64,000 nucleotides of DNA from Dyella marensis (GCF_900112865.1 NZ_FONH01000001.1:434001-498000); one strand, 5' to 3'. Positions 16,795-28,198 are shown, counted from the first letter of the stretch. Made by a program: numbers and translations. The notes: generated by a model not told the origin, from the sequence alone.

Positions 16795-17340
16795 ATGTTC
16801 AAGCAACGCCTGATCCCGCTGTTCGCCCTGTGCGTCCTCGCCGCCGGCTGCGACAGCGGCAGCTATACCTCGACCGACCACGGCCGCATCAGCACGCGCG
16901 ACGGCCTGGTCACGCTGCGCCCGGACCATGGGACCGAGGCCACCATCGACCAGGCCGGCGCCCTGAGCATCGACGGCAAGGCGGTCACCGTCGACGACCG
17001 CCAGCGCGAACTGCTGCGCCGCTACTACAGCAACGCCACCGCGATCCGCCAGCACGGCATCGAGACCGGCAAGGCCGGCGCCGCGATGGCCGGCGAAGCA
17101 CTCAAGGGCGTGGCGGAAACCGTCAAGGGCGACGAGAACGGCGTGGACAAGCGCGTCGAGGCGCAGACGCAGAAGATCACCGACCAGGTGATGAAGATCT
17201 GCGACGACCTGGCCGGCGTCAAAGCCGCACAGGACGAACTGGCCGCCAGCCTGCCGGCGTTCAAGCCGTATGGCGGGATCGTCGACGAGAAGTCGATTAC
17301 CGATTGCCGGGATGACAGCAAGCGCGACCGCAAGGACTGA
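16795..17340 (+). CDS. DUF2884-like lipoprotein, shorter paralogue
   Basis: A 181-residue lipoprotein with lipobox LAAGC (Cys about 19). GALSIDGKAVTVDDRQRELLRRYY and the following Ala/Gly-rich segment correspond to the same blocks in the 14620-15303 protein, and both end in a short Asp/Lys-rich tail after a late Cys. The two therefore look like paralogues. AGAAGGAA precedes the ATG. It is followed by a 37-bp perfect inverted repeat that probably ends transcription. Confidence 0.78.
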   Translation: MFKQRLIPLFALCVLAAGCDSGSYTSTDHGRISTRDGLVTLRPDHGTEATIDQAGALSIDGKAVTVDDRQRELLRRYYSNATAIRQHGIETGKAGAAMAGEALKGVAETVKGDENGVDKRVEAQTQKITDQVMKICDDLAGVKAAQDELAASLPAFKPYGGIVDEKSITDCRDDSKRDRKD

Positions 17341-17346
17341 TGCATC

Positions 17347-17444
17347 GGCGTAGGTTGGGGTGAGCCGCAGGCGAACCCCAACAATGCGATGCGCTTGAAC
17401 GTGGCGATGTTGGGGTTCGCCTGCGGCTCACCCCAACCTACGCC
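17347..17444. repeat. Repeat family C: 37-bp perfect inverted repeat
   Basis: Arms 17347-17383 and 17408-17444 are exact reverse complements around a 24-base loop; the core is GTAGGTTGGGGTGAGC...GAACCCCAAC. It lies between convergent genes, so it may act as a bidirectional terminator. Related elements lie at 22326-22366 and 46552-46648, also between convergent genes. Confidence 0.85.
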
Positions 17445-17447
17445 GGC

Positions 17448-18029
17448 TTATGCCGGCCAGAACACCTGCGCCATCGACCCGGAGCGAAACAGCGTGGTCG
17501 AGCGCAACTGCAGATCCAGCGGCTTGGGCAGCGGCGGGAACAGCGGCATGCCTTGCCCCAGCACCACCGGGTGCACCACCAGCCGGTACTCGTCGATCAG
17601 CCCGGACGCCACCAGGCTCTGCGCGAAACCCGCGCCGCCCTGCGCCAGGATGTCCTTGCCCGGCTGCTGCTTGAGCCGCGCCAGTTCGGTCGCCAGGTCG
17701 CCGTTGATCACTGCGGCCTCGGCCCAGCTTCTGGCGCTGGGCGAATCCTTCGCAAGCGCATCGCGATTCAGCGAGGCCTGCCGGGTGAAGATCGCCTTCG
17801 GAATCTCGTTCATGGGCACGGCGAGGGAATCGCTCGAAGTCGGCCAGTAGCCCGCCATGGCGAAGTACGAACGGCTCCCCATCACGTGCAGGCCCGCCTG
17901 CCACAGCGTGTCCTCCACCCAGCGATGGCCGGCCTCGTCGCGGTGGCGGAACATCCAGTCGGCCTCGCCGTTGGGGCCGGCGACGTAACCGTCGAGCGAG
18001 ATGGACATCTTGAGAACGAGTCGGCGCAT
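17448..18029 (-). CDS. Dihydrofolate reductase family protein (RibD C-terminal domain)
   Basis: A 193-residue protein: LKMSISLDGYVAGPNGEADWM at the start, VMGSRSYFAMAGYWP in the middle, and DILAQGGAGFAQSLVASGLIDEYRL.V.PVVLG near the end. This is the RibD_C/YyaP pattern of NADPH-dependent reductases, often found beside regulators as stand-alone genes. The substrate is unknown. AGGAG lies nine bases before the ATG. Confidence 0.9.
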   Translation of the reverse strand: MRRLVLKMSISLDGYVAGPNGEADWMFRHRDEAGHRWVEDTLWQAGLHVMGSRSYFAMAGYWPTSSDSLAVPMNEIPKAIFTRQASLNRDALAKDSPSARSWAEAAVINGDLATELARLKQQPGKDILAQGGAGFAQSLVASGLIDEYRLVVHPVVLGQGMPLFPPLPKPLDLQLRSTTLFRSGSMAQVFWPA

Positions 18030-18116
18030 GGTCGGAGCTCCTGGTCAGGCCGGACGATCCGGCCTGTTGCTGATACGACGAATGGACTTGCCGGAAATCG
18101 ACATGCCCTCCTCTCC

Positions 18117-18251
18117 GTCATTCCGGCGCAGGCCGGAATCCAGCAGCGGGGCGCTGGGTCAGAGTGAGGACGTTGAAGGCTGTGCTTTTTTCGCCCTCCG
18201 CGACCATCAAGCCATGACGCCACCGGATGCCGGCCTGCGCCGGAATGACGA
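18117..18251. repeat. Dispersed repeat family B (GTCATTCCGGC...GCCGGAATGAC)
   Basis: A composite palindromic element: GTCATTCCGGCGCAGGCCGGAAT at the left and its mirror at the right, 90 bases apart. It abuts the stop codon of fumC. Further copies lie at 26155-26293 and 42568-42594. Confidence 0.75.
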
Positions 18252-18257
18252 GCCTGC

Positions 18258-19655
<1,398 letters not shown>

Positions 19656-19682
19656 GCCTTCGGTTCCTTGACGCTGGAGTGA

Positions 19683-21158
<1,476 letters not shown>

Positions 21159-21180
21159 CGCCGCGGTTTGCTGCGATAAG

Positions 21181-21209
21181 AAAAGGGGCGCGTGATCCGC
21201 GCCCCTTTT
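21181..21209. terminator. Bidirectional intrinsic terminator, purB / GST
   Basis: A 12-bp perfect stem (AAAAGGGGCGCG / CGCGCCCCTTTT) with a TGATC loop. U-runs result on both strands, so it serves both convergent genes. Confidence 0.92.
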
Positions 21210-21217
21210 CCGTTGGC

Positions 21218-21832
21218 TCAGGCCGCCTTCTTCAGGCCTTCGGCTTCGAGCGCCGTCTGCACCGCCGGGCGCTCCGCCACGCGCTTCTGGAAATCCAGCA
21301 GCGCCGGGAACTCCGACAGGTCCAACGCCACATGCCTGGCCCAATTGGTGACGGTGAACAGGTAAGCGTCGGCCACGGTGAAGCGGTCGCCCACCAGCCA
21401 CGGGTGCTGGGCCAGCCGTTCTTCCAGCAGGCGGTAGCGCTTGCGCAGGTATTCCTTGCGCTCTTCGCGCACCGTGTCCGGCGTCTCCGGCTTGAACAGC
21501 GGCGAATAGCTCTTGTGCAGCTCGGAATTGATGTAGCCGAGCATTTCCTGCAGGCGATAGCGCGCGGTGGTGCCGTTGGCCGGGGCCAGGCCGCTTTCCG
21601 GCTTGAGGTCGGCCAGGTACTGCACGATCGCCGGGCCTTCGGTGAGCAGCTCGCCGTCGTCCAGTGCCAGCGCCGGCACGTAGCCCTTGGGATTGATCAG
21701 CCAGTAGTCCTGGTCGCTGGCGGTGCGCTTGGCCTTGGTGTCGACCTTCTCCAGCTCGACCGGAATGCCCGCTTCGAGCGCGACGATATGCGGCGAGAGG
21801 GAACAGGCACCGGCGGCGTAGTAGAGCTTCAT
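21218..21832 (-). CDS. Glutathione S-transferase, beta class
   Basis: A 204-residue GST. The N-terminal thioredoxin-like domain starts MKLYYAAGACSLSPHI with the catalytic Cys10 of bacterial beta-class enzymes; INPKGYVPAL and EGPAIVQYLAD form the glutathione site. The C-terminal helical domain contains WLVGDRFTVADAYLF. It conjugates or reduces electrophiles using glutathione. It is divergent from an HxlR regulator, which probably controls it. Confidence 0.96.
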   Translation of the reverse strand: MKLYYAAGACSLSPHIVALEAGIPVELEKVDTKAKRTASDQDYWLINPKGYVPALALDDGELLTEGPAIVQYLADLKPESGLAPANGTTARYRLQEMLGYINSELHKSYSPLFKPETPDTVREERKEYLRKRYRLLEERLAQHPWLVGDRFTVADAYLFTVTNWARHVALDLSEFPALLDFQKRVAERPAVQTALEAEGLKKAA

Positions 21833-21931
21833 GGCGATCCTCCTGGGATGGGACGGTGGGGTGAGGCGCGCATCCTAGCCAGCCATGGTTACCGATGGAT
21901 ACCACCTAACCGGGGGTAACCCCTAAAATCA

Positions 21932-21949
21932 GGTAACTCCCCAGTTACC
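21932..21949. promoter_or_regulatory. Palindromic operator between GST and HxlR genes
   Basis: GGTAACT-CCCC-AGTTACC is a perfect inverted repeat just upstream of the HxlR start. Extra GGTAAC/GTTACC half-sites occur at about 21889 and 21916 in the same 130-base divergent region. HxlR proteins bind palindromes next to their own genes, so this is probably the autoregulatory site and may also control the GST gene. Confidence 0.7.
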
Positions 21950-21960
21950 GGTTGCCGCCC

Positions 21961-22341
21961 ATGGGCCTGCCCGTCCGCAAGAACAAAGTGCTGCCGCCGC
22001 CGTCGTGTCCGCTCAGCGAGGTGCTGGGGTTGCTGCGCGGAGCGTGGGCGCCCAACGTGGTGTGGCTGTTGAGCGGCGAGCCGCGACGGTTTGGCGAATT
22101 GCGGCATGACATACCGCGGATTTCGGCGCGGGTGTTGAGTGCGCGGTTGCGGGAACTGGAATCGCGCGGGCTGGTGATGCGGAAGGTGCTGCACACCTCG
22201 CCGCCATCCGCCGAATATGCGCTGACGCCGCTGGGGCGGGAGTTGTTGCCGGCGATCGAGGCGCTGGTGGGGGTGGGGACGAAGTTGATCGCCGAATGGG
22301 GCGGTGCACCACGCCGCGGGGAACCGCGCCGGTTGGGGTGA
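21961..22341 (+). CDS. HxlR-family winged-helix transcriptional regulator
   Basis: A 126-residue regulator: CPLSEVLGLLRGAWAPNVVWLLSGEPRRFGELRHDIPRISARVLSARLRELE is the classic HxlR/MarR-like pattern, followed by a wing (YALTPLGRELLPAIEAL). Cys19 is at the position used for redox or electrophile sensing in some HxlR members (HypR, YodB), which fits a GST neighbour; that link is inference. The stop codon lies inside a hairpin of repeat family C. Confidence 0.93.
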   Translation: MGLPVRKNKVLPPPSCPLSEVLGLLRGAWAPNVVWLLSGEPRRFGELRHDIPRISARVLSARLRELESRGLVMRKVLHTSPPSAEYALTPLGRELLPAIEALVGVGTKLIAEWGGAPRRGEPRRLG

Positions 22342-22366
22342 GCCTGCGGCTCACCCCAACCGGCGC
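22326..22366. repeat. Repeat family C hairpin overlapping the HxlR stop codon
   Basis: 19-bp arms (22326-22344 and 22348-22366) with a three-base loop; the core is GGTTGGGGTGAGCC. It lies at a convergent junction and probably ends both hxlR-like and cysK transcripts. Confidence 0.8.
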
Positions 22367-22374
22367 CGGCTTAG

Positions 22375-23316
22375 TTACTCGACTTCGTCCGAACCCTCGT
22401 TGACACCCTCGAACAGGAACGTCGACAGATACCGCTCGCCCGTATCCGGCAGCATCGCCAGCAACACCGATCCTTCCGGCGCATCCTTGGCGACCTGCAG
22501 CGCGGCCGCCAACGTCGCACCAGAAGAAATGCCGACGAAGATGCCCTCCTTCTGCGCCAGCGCGCGCGAGGTATCGCGGGCCACCACGTCATCGACCGGA
22601 AGAATCTGCTGCGCCACCTCGCGATTGAGCACCGCCGGGACGAAGTCCGGGGTCCAACCCTGGATCTTGTGCGGCTGCCATTCCTTGCCGGCCAGCAGCG
22701 AGGCGCCCGCCGGTTCGCTGGCGATCACCTTCACTTCCGGGCGTGCCACCTTCAGCACTTCGCCCACGCCGGTGAGCGTGCCGCCGGTGCCCCAGCCGGT
22801 GACGAAGTAATCCAGGCGGCGGCCGGCGAAATCGCGCAGGATTTCCGCGGCGGTGGTGCTGCGGTGATAGGCCGGATTGGCCGGATTCTCGAACTGGCGC
22901 GCCAGGAACCAGCCGTGCTTGTCCGCCAGCTCCTTGGCCTTGCGCACCATGCCGCTGCCGCGCTCGGCCGCGGGAGTCAGCAGCACCTTGCCGCCGTAGG
23001 CGCGGATCAGCTTGCGCCGCTCGATCGAGAAGGTCTCGGTCATCACCGCCACGAACGGATAGCCGCGCGCCGCGCACACCGCGGCCAGCGCCACGCCGGT
23101 ATTGCCGGAGGTGGCCTCGACCACGGTCTGGCCGGGCTTGATGGTGCCGCGCGCCTCGGCATCCAGGATGATCGCCAGGGCGAGCCGGTCCTTCACCGAG
23201 CCGGCCGGATTGAACGCTTCCACCTTCACGTAAAGCTCGACGTGCTTCGGCGCCAGCCGGTGCAGTTTCACCACCGGGGTCTTGCCGATGGTGTCGAGGA
23301 TGCTGTCGTAGATCAT
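22375..23316 (-). CDS. cysK: Cysteine synthase (O-acetylserine sulfhydrylase)
   Basis: A 313-residue PLP enzyme that makes cysteine from O-acetylserine and sulfide, the last step of the pathway encoded here. The PLP lysine is in GSVKDRLA (K42); EATSGNTGVALA binds the substrate and WGTGGTLTGV the PLP phosphate; ISSGAT is conserved. A short acidic tail ends the protein. It is followed at 75 bases distance by cysG upstream on the same strand, suggesting co-transcription. Confidence 0.97.
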   Translation of the reverse strand: MIYDSILDTIGKTPVVKLHRLAPKHVELYVKVEAFNPAGSVKDRLALAIILDAEARGTIKPGQTVVEATSGNTGVALAAVCAARGYPFVAVMTETFSIERRKLIRAYGGKVLLTPAAERGSGMVRKAKELADKHGWFLARQFENPANPAYHRSTTAAEILRDFAGRRLDYFVTGWGTGGTLTGVGEVLKVARPEVKVIASEPAGASLLAGKEWQPHKIQGWTPDFVPAVLNREVAQQILPVDDVVARDTSRALAQKEGIFVGISSGATLAAALQVAKDAPEGSVLLAMLPDTGERYLSTFLFEGVNEGSDEVE

Positions 23317-23391
23317 GAAAGAGCTCCAGACGGGATGGGAAGGAGGTGGGCGGGTCGGCGCATAGTGCGCCCACGCCGGTGAAATTTTGCG

Positions 23392-24840
23392 TCAGGCGCG
23401 CCGGGCCAGGGCCGGGTCGGCCATGGATGGTGCATCAATTTCGGAACACTCGCCGATCGGCTGCGCCCCGAACCAGGCCAGCGACGAAGCCAGCGCCGCC
23501 ACCTCGCCCAGGATCAGCAGGGCCGGCGCGCGCACCGCGTGGGCGACGGCCAGTTCGTGCAGGCGCGCCAGCGTGCCGGTGACCACGCGCTGCTGCGGAC
23601 GCGAGCCGTTCTCCACCAGGGCGAACGGCGTGGACGGCGCGCGGCCGTGCGCGAGCAGTTGCGCCTGCACCGTGCCCAGCTCGCTCACGCCCATGTACAC
23701 CGCCAGCGTCTGCCGCTCGCGCGCCAGCGCAGGCCAGTCCAAGCTGTCGTTCGAGCCGCGGCAATGCGCGGTGAGCAGGCGTACCGACTGGGCGTGGTCG
23801 CGATGGGTCAGCGGCACGCCCGCATAGGCGGCGCAGGCCACCGCGGCGGTGATGCCGGGCACCACCTCATAGGGAATGCCGTGCGCGCGCAGGTGTTCCA
23901 GTTCCTCGCCGCCGCGGCCGAACACGAACGGATCGCCGCCCTTCAGGCGCACCACGCGGCGACCGGCTTGCGCATGTTCGAGCAGCAGCGCGTGGATGCG
24001 CTCCTGCGTGACGTGGTGGTTGCCGGCTTCCTTGCCCACCTCGATGCGCTCCGCATCGCGTCGCGCCAGTGCGAGCACTTCGGCGCCGGCCAGGCGGTCG
24101 TAGAGGATCACGTCCGCTTCCTGCAGCGCGCGCAGGCCGCGCAAGGTCAGCAGGCCTGGATCGCCGGGACCGGCACCGACCAGCACCACGCTGCCGCTGC
24201 TGCGCGTCGCGGCGCCGGCGAGCGCGCGCTCGGCCTCCGCTTCCGCCTCCGCCGGCTGCGCCCGGCGCAGCAGCTGCAGCACCGGGCCGGCGAACAGCTG
24301 CTCGTAGAAGCGGCGGCGCGCACCGAGATCCGGCAGACGGGCGCGGATGCTTTCGCGCAGGCGCGCGGCCAGCGCGGCGAGCGGCCCCAGCGCCGGATCG
24401 AGCAGGCTTTCCAGGCCCTCGCGCAGCAGGCGCGCCAGCACCGGCGCGGTGCCGCCGCTGGAAATGGCGATGGTCACCGGATCGCGATCGATCACCGCCG
24501 GCACGTGGAAGCTGCACAGCTGGGCATCGTCCACCACGTTGACGAACAGCCGGCGCCGCTCCGCCAGCGTGGCGATGCGGCGGTTGAGCAAGGGCTCGCC
24601 GGTGGCGGCGACGACCAGCCAGCACTCATCGAGCCAAGCCTGCTGGAATCCGCCCAGGCGTAGTTCGAGGCGGCCCGCATCGGCCCACGCCTGCAATGTT
24701 CCGGTCGCGGACAAGGCGCCCACGGTCACCGCCGCGCCCGCCTCCAGCAGCGCCGCCGCCTTGCGCTCGGCCACCGCGCCGCCGCCCACCACCAGCACGC
24801 GGCGGCCGGCGAGATCGGCGAACAGCGGGTAGAGCTTCAT
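23392..24840 (-). CDS. cysG: Siroheme synthase (uroporphyrinogen-III methyltransferase/dehydrogenase/ferrochelatase)
   Basis: A 482-residue multifunctional enzyme. The N-terminal part (1-210) has the NAD site [22 protein letters not shown] and the [16 protein letters not shown] block of the precorrin-2 dehydrogenase/ferrochelatase; the C-terminal part (from about 218) has [18 protein letters not shown] and [16 protein letters not shown] of the SAM-dependent methyltransferase. It makes siroheme for sulfite reductase CysI. ATG 24840 starts the domain directly; an upstream extension is unlikely. Confidence 0.97.
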   Translation of the reverse strand: MKLYPLFADLAGRRVLVVGGGAVAERKAAALLEAGAAVTVGALSATGTLQAWADAGRLELRLGGFQQAWLDECWLVVAATGEPLLNRRIATLAERRRLFVNVVDDAQLCSFHVPAVIDRDPVTIAISSGGTAPVLARLLREGLESLLDPALGPLAALAARLRESIRARLPDLGARRRFYEQLFAGPVLQLLRRAQPAEAEAEAERALAGAATRSSGSVVLVGAGPGDPGLLTLRGLRALQEADVILYDRLAGAEVLALARRDAERIEVGKEAGNHHVTQERIHALLLEHAQAGRRVVRLKGGDPFVFGRGGEELEHLRAHGIPYEVVPGITAAVACAAYAGVPLTHRDHAQSVRLLTAHCRGSNDSLDWPALARERQTLAVYMGVSELGTVQAQLLAHGRAPSTPFALVENGSRPQQRVVTGTLARLHELAVAHAVRAPALLILGEVAALASSLAWFGAQPIGECSEIDAPSMADPALARRA

Positions 24841-24976
24841 GAGCCAGGCACCGTCATCAGGGGGAACTACGACGCTAGGTGCGGCCGATGGGCGGCACAA
24901 ATGATTTGTCCGCGGCGGCTCATGCCGCGAGGTTATGTGGCCACCCGCAAATCCGGCATGAGCACCCCTCCGCGGA

Positions 24977-25011
24977 TTGACGCCACCATTAAACGGATGT
25001 ATAGACGTCTA
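24977..25011 (+). promoter_or_regulatory. Sigma-70 promoter with met-box-like operator, upstream of cysB-like gene
   Basis: TTGACG (24977-24982), a 17-base spacer, and TATAGA (25000-25005) form a strong promoter. The 10-bp palindrome TAGACGTCTA (25002-25011) overlaps the -10. Its central eight bases AGACGTCT equal the consensus half-site ('met box') of the MetJ repressor. The promoter would give a leader of about 150 bases before the LysR gene at 25161. The rest of 24841-25160 shows no gene. Confidence 0.75.
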
Positions 25012-25160
25012 AATGCAAACCGCCGACCGCCCCGCCGACACCCTGCCCTCCGCTCCCCCGGTGGCCGTCGCCTGGATGTGTCGCCGTTCCGTCACGCGAT
25101 GTATGCCCGTAGCGCCCGCAAGCCAGTCCACCCGACCTGCCCGCTCCAGGATGCCCTCGC

Positions 25161-26141
25161 ATGACCCTCACGCAACTGCGTTATCTCGTCGCCATTGCCG
25201 ACGCCGGCCTCAATATCACGCTGGCCGCCGAACGCGTGCACGCCACCCAGCCGGGACTGAGCAAGCTGCTCAAGCAGCTTGAGGACGAGCTGGGCTTCCA
25301 GCTGTTCCACCGCAAGGGCCGCAGCCTCGATTCGATCACCCACGCCGGCAGCCATGTGCTGGAACGTGCGCGCACGATCCTGGCGGAGGCCACCAATATC
25401 CGTTCGATCGCCGCCAACCTGCGCAACGAATCGCGCGGCACGCTGCGCGTGGCCACCACTCATACCCAGGCCCGCTTCGCCCTGCCGGGCGCGGTGGCGG
25501 CGCTGACCCGGCAGTACCCGCAGGTCAGCCTGCACCTGATCCCGTCCACCGACGCCGACGTGATCGGCCTGCTCGAGGGCGGTCACGTCGACCTGGCCAT
25601 CGTCAGCACCTCGGGCGCGGCGCCTGCCGGCAGCGGTATCGCCCTGCCCGCCTATCGCTGGAACCGCGTGGCGATGGTGCCGCACGGGCATGCACTGGCG
25701 CGGCTGGAACGGCCACCGACCCTGGACGAGCTGGCCGTGCACCCGCTGATCAGCTACGACTCCTCGCTGAAGCCCACTTCGTCGCTGGCGCGTGCGTTCC
25801 ACGTGGCCAACCTGCATCCGCAGATCGCCATGACGGCGAGCGATGCGGATCTGATCAAGACCTATGTGCGCGCCGGACTGGGTATCGGCATCCTGGCCGA
25901 GATGGCGGTGCAGCCGACTGACGACGATCTGCGCGCATTGCCGGCGGATCACCTGTTCGCGCCTTGCACGACGTGGATCGTGCTGCGCAAGGAAAGCGTA
26001 TTGCGGGAGTTTGCGCTGGAATTTGTCGGGCTGTTTGCGCCGCATCTGGAGCGGCGGGCGGTAAGCCGTGCGCTTGCCGGTGGCGCCGGGCCGACGCATT
26101 GGCCGGCGGTGCCGCATTGGCGGGAGCGGGTCGAAGCATAG
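25161..26141 (+). CDS. cysB: LysR-family regulator, CysB/Cbl type
   Basis: A 326-residue regulator. The N-terminal helix-turn-helix region (LTQLRYLVAIADAGLNITLAAERVHATQPGLSKLLKQLEDELGFQLFHRKGR) is close to CysB, including the unusual YLVAI.D.GLNIT start, and the effector domain continues through DADVIGLLEGGHVDLAIV and YVRAGLGIGILAEMA. CysB senses O-acetylserine and activates sulfate assimilation genes, which surround this gene on both sides. The C-terminal 25 residues are variable. Confidence 0.9.
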   Translation: MTLTQLRYLVAIADAGLNITLAAERVHATQPGLSKLLKQLEDELGFQLFHRKGRSLDSITHAGSHVLERARTILAEATNIRSIAANLRNESRGTLRVATTHTQARFALPGAVAALTRQYPQVSLHLIPSTDADVIGLLEGGHVDLAIVSTSGAAPAGSGIALPAYRWNRVAMVPHGHALARLERPPTLDELAVHPLISYDSSLKPTSSLARAFHVANLHPQIAMTASDADLIKTYVRAGLGIGILAEMAVQPTDDDLRALPADHLFAPCTTWIVLRKESVLREFALEFVGLFAPHLERRAVSRALAGGAGPTHWPAVPHWRERVEA

Positions 26142-26154
26142 CCGCACCTGCATC

Positions 26155-26293
26155 GTCATCCCGGCGTAGGCCGGGATCCAGTGACGACAACATCTGCTTG
26201 TCGCGTTATCCGGCCAACGCTTTAAAGCAAAGCTGGAAGCTTGCGCTCGATGCGGCGCGTCGTTACTGGATCCCGGCCTACGCCGGGATGACG
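26155..26293. repeat. Dispersed repeat family B, mirror-image pair
   Basis: GTCATCCCGGCGTAGGCCGGGATCCAGT at the left end and its exact mirror at the right end, about 80 bases apart. It lies between the convergent cysB and sat/cysC genes. Confidence 0.8.
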
Positions 26294-26344
26294 GCCTTGG
26301 GAGTACCCGCCATCGTTGATGGTCGCGGAGATAGGGAACATACG

Positions 26345-26391
26345 CTCCGCCCGGTCCCTCACCCCAACCCTCTCCCCGGAGGGAGAGGGAG
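26345..26391. repeat. Dispersed repeat family A, single module
   Basis: CCCTCACCCCAACCCTCTCCCC followed by GGAGGGAGAGGG; one arm of the element seen at 15316. It ends 16 bases from the sat/cysC stop codon. Confidence 0.75.
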
Positions 26392-26406
26392 GTGAAGGCT
26401 GAGGCA

Positions 26407-28164
26407 TCAGCCAGCCAACAACCCGCGATCCTTCAACAACCCCAGCACATGCCCCGCCAGCACCGCCGGCGCGGCACCGCTCCCATCCACGCGGATCTCC
26501 GGCTGCTCCGGCACCTCATACGGATCGCTGATGCCGGTGAACTGCGCGATCTTCCCCGCGCGCGCCTGCGCATACAGCCCCTTGCGGTCGCGCTCCTCGC
26601 ACACCTCCAGCGGCGTCGACACATGGATCTCGATGAAGTCGCCATGCGCCTCGACCAGCCCGCGCGCCTCGGCGCGCGCATCCGCATATGGCGCGATCGG
26701 CGCGCACACCGCGACGCCACCATGGCGCACGATCTCGCTGGCCACATAGCCGATGCGCGTGACGTTCGCCGCGCGGTCCTCGCGTGAGAAACCCAGGCCG
26801 CGCGACAGATGCTTGCGCACCTCGTCGCCGTCCAGCACGGTCACCGCGCGGCTGGTGTGCTCCAGCAGCTGCGCCACCACCGCCTGCGCGATGGTCGACT
26901 TGCCGGCGCCGGACAAGCCGGTGAAGAACAGCGCGAAGCCGCGCGGCGCGCGGGCCGGATGGCGTTCGCGCAGGATGTCGACCACCTCGGGGAAGGTGAA
27001 CCAGGCGGGGATGTCCGTGCCTTCGTGCAGGTGCCGGCGCAGTTGCGTACCCGAGATATCGCGCACTTCGTCGTCCGCGGCGACTTCGGTGGCCGGCACA
27101 TAGGCATCGCGATTGGCCGCATAGACCATCGCCGGGAACGCGACGACCTGGATGCCCAGTTCCTCCTGGTAGCGCTCCAGCAGATGCTGCGCGTCGAACG
27201 GCCCGTAGAACGGCTGCCCGCTCGAATCCTTGCCCGGGCCGGCATGGTCGCGTCCGACGATGAAATGCGTGGCGCCGTAATTCTTGCGGATGATCGCGTG
27301 CCAGATCGCCTCGCGCGGCCCGCCCATGCGCATGGCCAGCGGCAGCAGCGAGAGCCTGGCGCTGTCGGCCGGATACTGCGGCAGCAGTGCGCGGTAGCAA
27401 CGCACGCGGGTGTAATGGTCGACGTCGCCCGGCTTGGTGCGGCCCACCGAGGGCTGGATCAACAGCTTGGCGCCGACCTTCTGCGCCGCGCGCAGGGTCA
27501 GCTCGCGGTGCGCGCGGTGCATCGGATTGCGCGTCTGGAACGCCACGATGCGGTTCCAGCCATTGGCCTCGAACCAGGCGCGCAAGCTGCGCGGCGTATC
27601 GCGCAGCTCGCCGAAGTCGTAGTGCACCGGTGCCTGGATGCCGCGCAGGCGGCCGCCGAGATAGACCGGCCGCGTGCGCTCCAGCAGCTCGGCCACGCCC
27701 GGATGCGCATGATCGAGCGTGCCGAATACCTGGCGCGCCTCATGCTCGCGGTCCGGGCGATAGATGTCCTGCACTTCCAGCACCGCCAGCGGCACGCCCT
27801 GCGCGTCGCGCAGCACCAGTTCCGCGCCGGAGGCGAGCGTGGCGGCGAAGTCTTCGCTCACATCCAGCGTAATCGGGATCGGCCACAGCGTGCCGTCGGC
27901 CAGGCGCAGTTCGTCGACCACGCGGCGGTAGTCGGCTTCGGTCAGGAAACCTTCCAGCGGCGAGAACGCGCCGTTGAGCAACAGTTCCAGGTCGCACAGC
28001 TGCCGCGTGTTCAAGTCCAGCGCCGGCAGGCCCGCGCTGCGCTGCTTCAGCGCCTGCGCTTCCGGATACGGCAGATACAGATCCTTGAGCGTGCCGCCAT
28101 GCGGCGCGATCAGCGGTTCCAGTTCGGGTTCGATGGGGAGTGAAGCGAGTGCGCTCTGGCTCAT
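26407..28164 (-). CDS. Bifunctional sulfate adenylyltransferase / adenylylsulfate kinase
   Basis: A 585-residue fusion. Residues 1-400 are a single-chain ATP sulfurylase (Sat type): the ATP-site QTRNPMHRAHRE motif, IQPSVGRTKPGD and VGRDHAGPG are conserved. Residues from about 405 are an APS kinase (CysC): Walker A GLSGAGKST, LDGDEVRKHLSRGLGFSREDR and the PYADARAEAR block. It activates sulfate to APS and then PAPS. Many gammaproteobacteria use the unrelated CysD-CysN GTPase pair instead; that pair is absent here. The ATG at 28164 has a weak AAAGA site. It ends the cysJIH operon. Confidence 0.95.
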   Translation of the reverse strand: MSQSALASLPIEPELEPLIAPHGGTLKDLYLPYPEAQALKQRSAGLPALDLNTRQLCDLELLLNGAFSPLEGFLTEADYRRVVDELRLADGTLWPIPITLDVSEDFAATLASGAELVLRDAQGVPLAVLEVQDIYRPDREHEARQVFGTLDHAHPGVAELLERTRPVYLGGRLRGIQAPVHYDFGELRDTPRSLRAWFEANGWNRIVAFQTRNPMHRAHRELTLRAAQKVGAKLLIQPSVGRTKPGDVDHYTRVRCYRALLPQYPADSARLSLLPLAMRMGGPREAIWHAIIRKNYGATHFIVGRDHAGPGKDSSGQPFYGPFDAQHLLERYQEELGIQVVAFPAMVYAANRDAYVPATEVAADDEVRDISGTQLRRHLHEGTDIPAWFTFPEVVDILRERHPARAPRGFALFFTGLSGAGKSTIAQAVVAQLLEHTSRAVTVLDGDEVRKHLSRGLGFSREDRAANVTRIGYVASEIVRHGGVAVCAPIAPYADARAEARGLVEAHGDFIEIHVSTPLEVCEERDRKGLYAQARAGKIAQFTGISDPYEVPEQPEIRVDGSGAAPAVLAGHVLGLLKDRGLLAG

Positions 28165-28198
28165 GGTGGCGTTTTCTTTATTGATCGGGGCGGAAGGG

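Noticed and set aside
24841-25160. A SAM or other riboswitch between cysG and cysB
   Set aside because: I looked because of the sulfur context, but found no SAM-I, SAM-II or cobalamin riboswitch core; the palindrome here is better explained as a protein operator.
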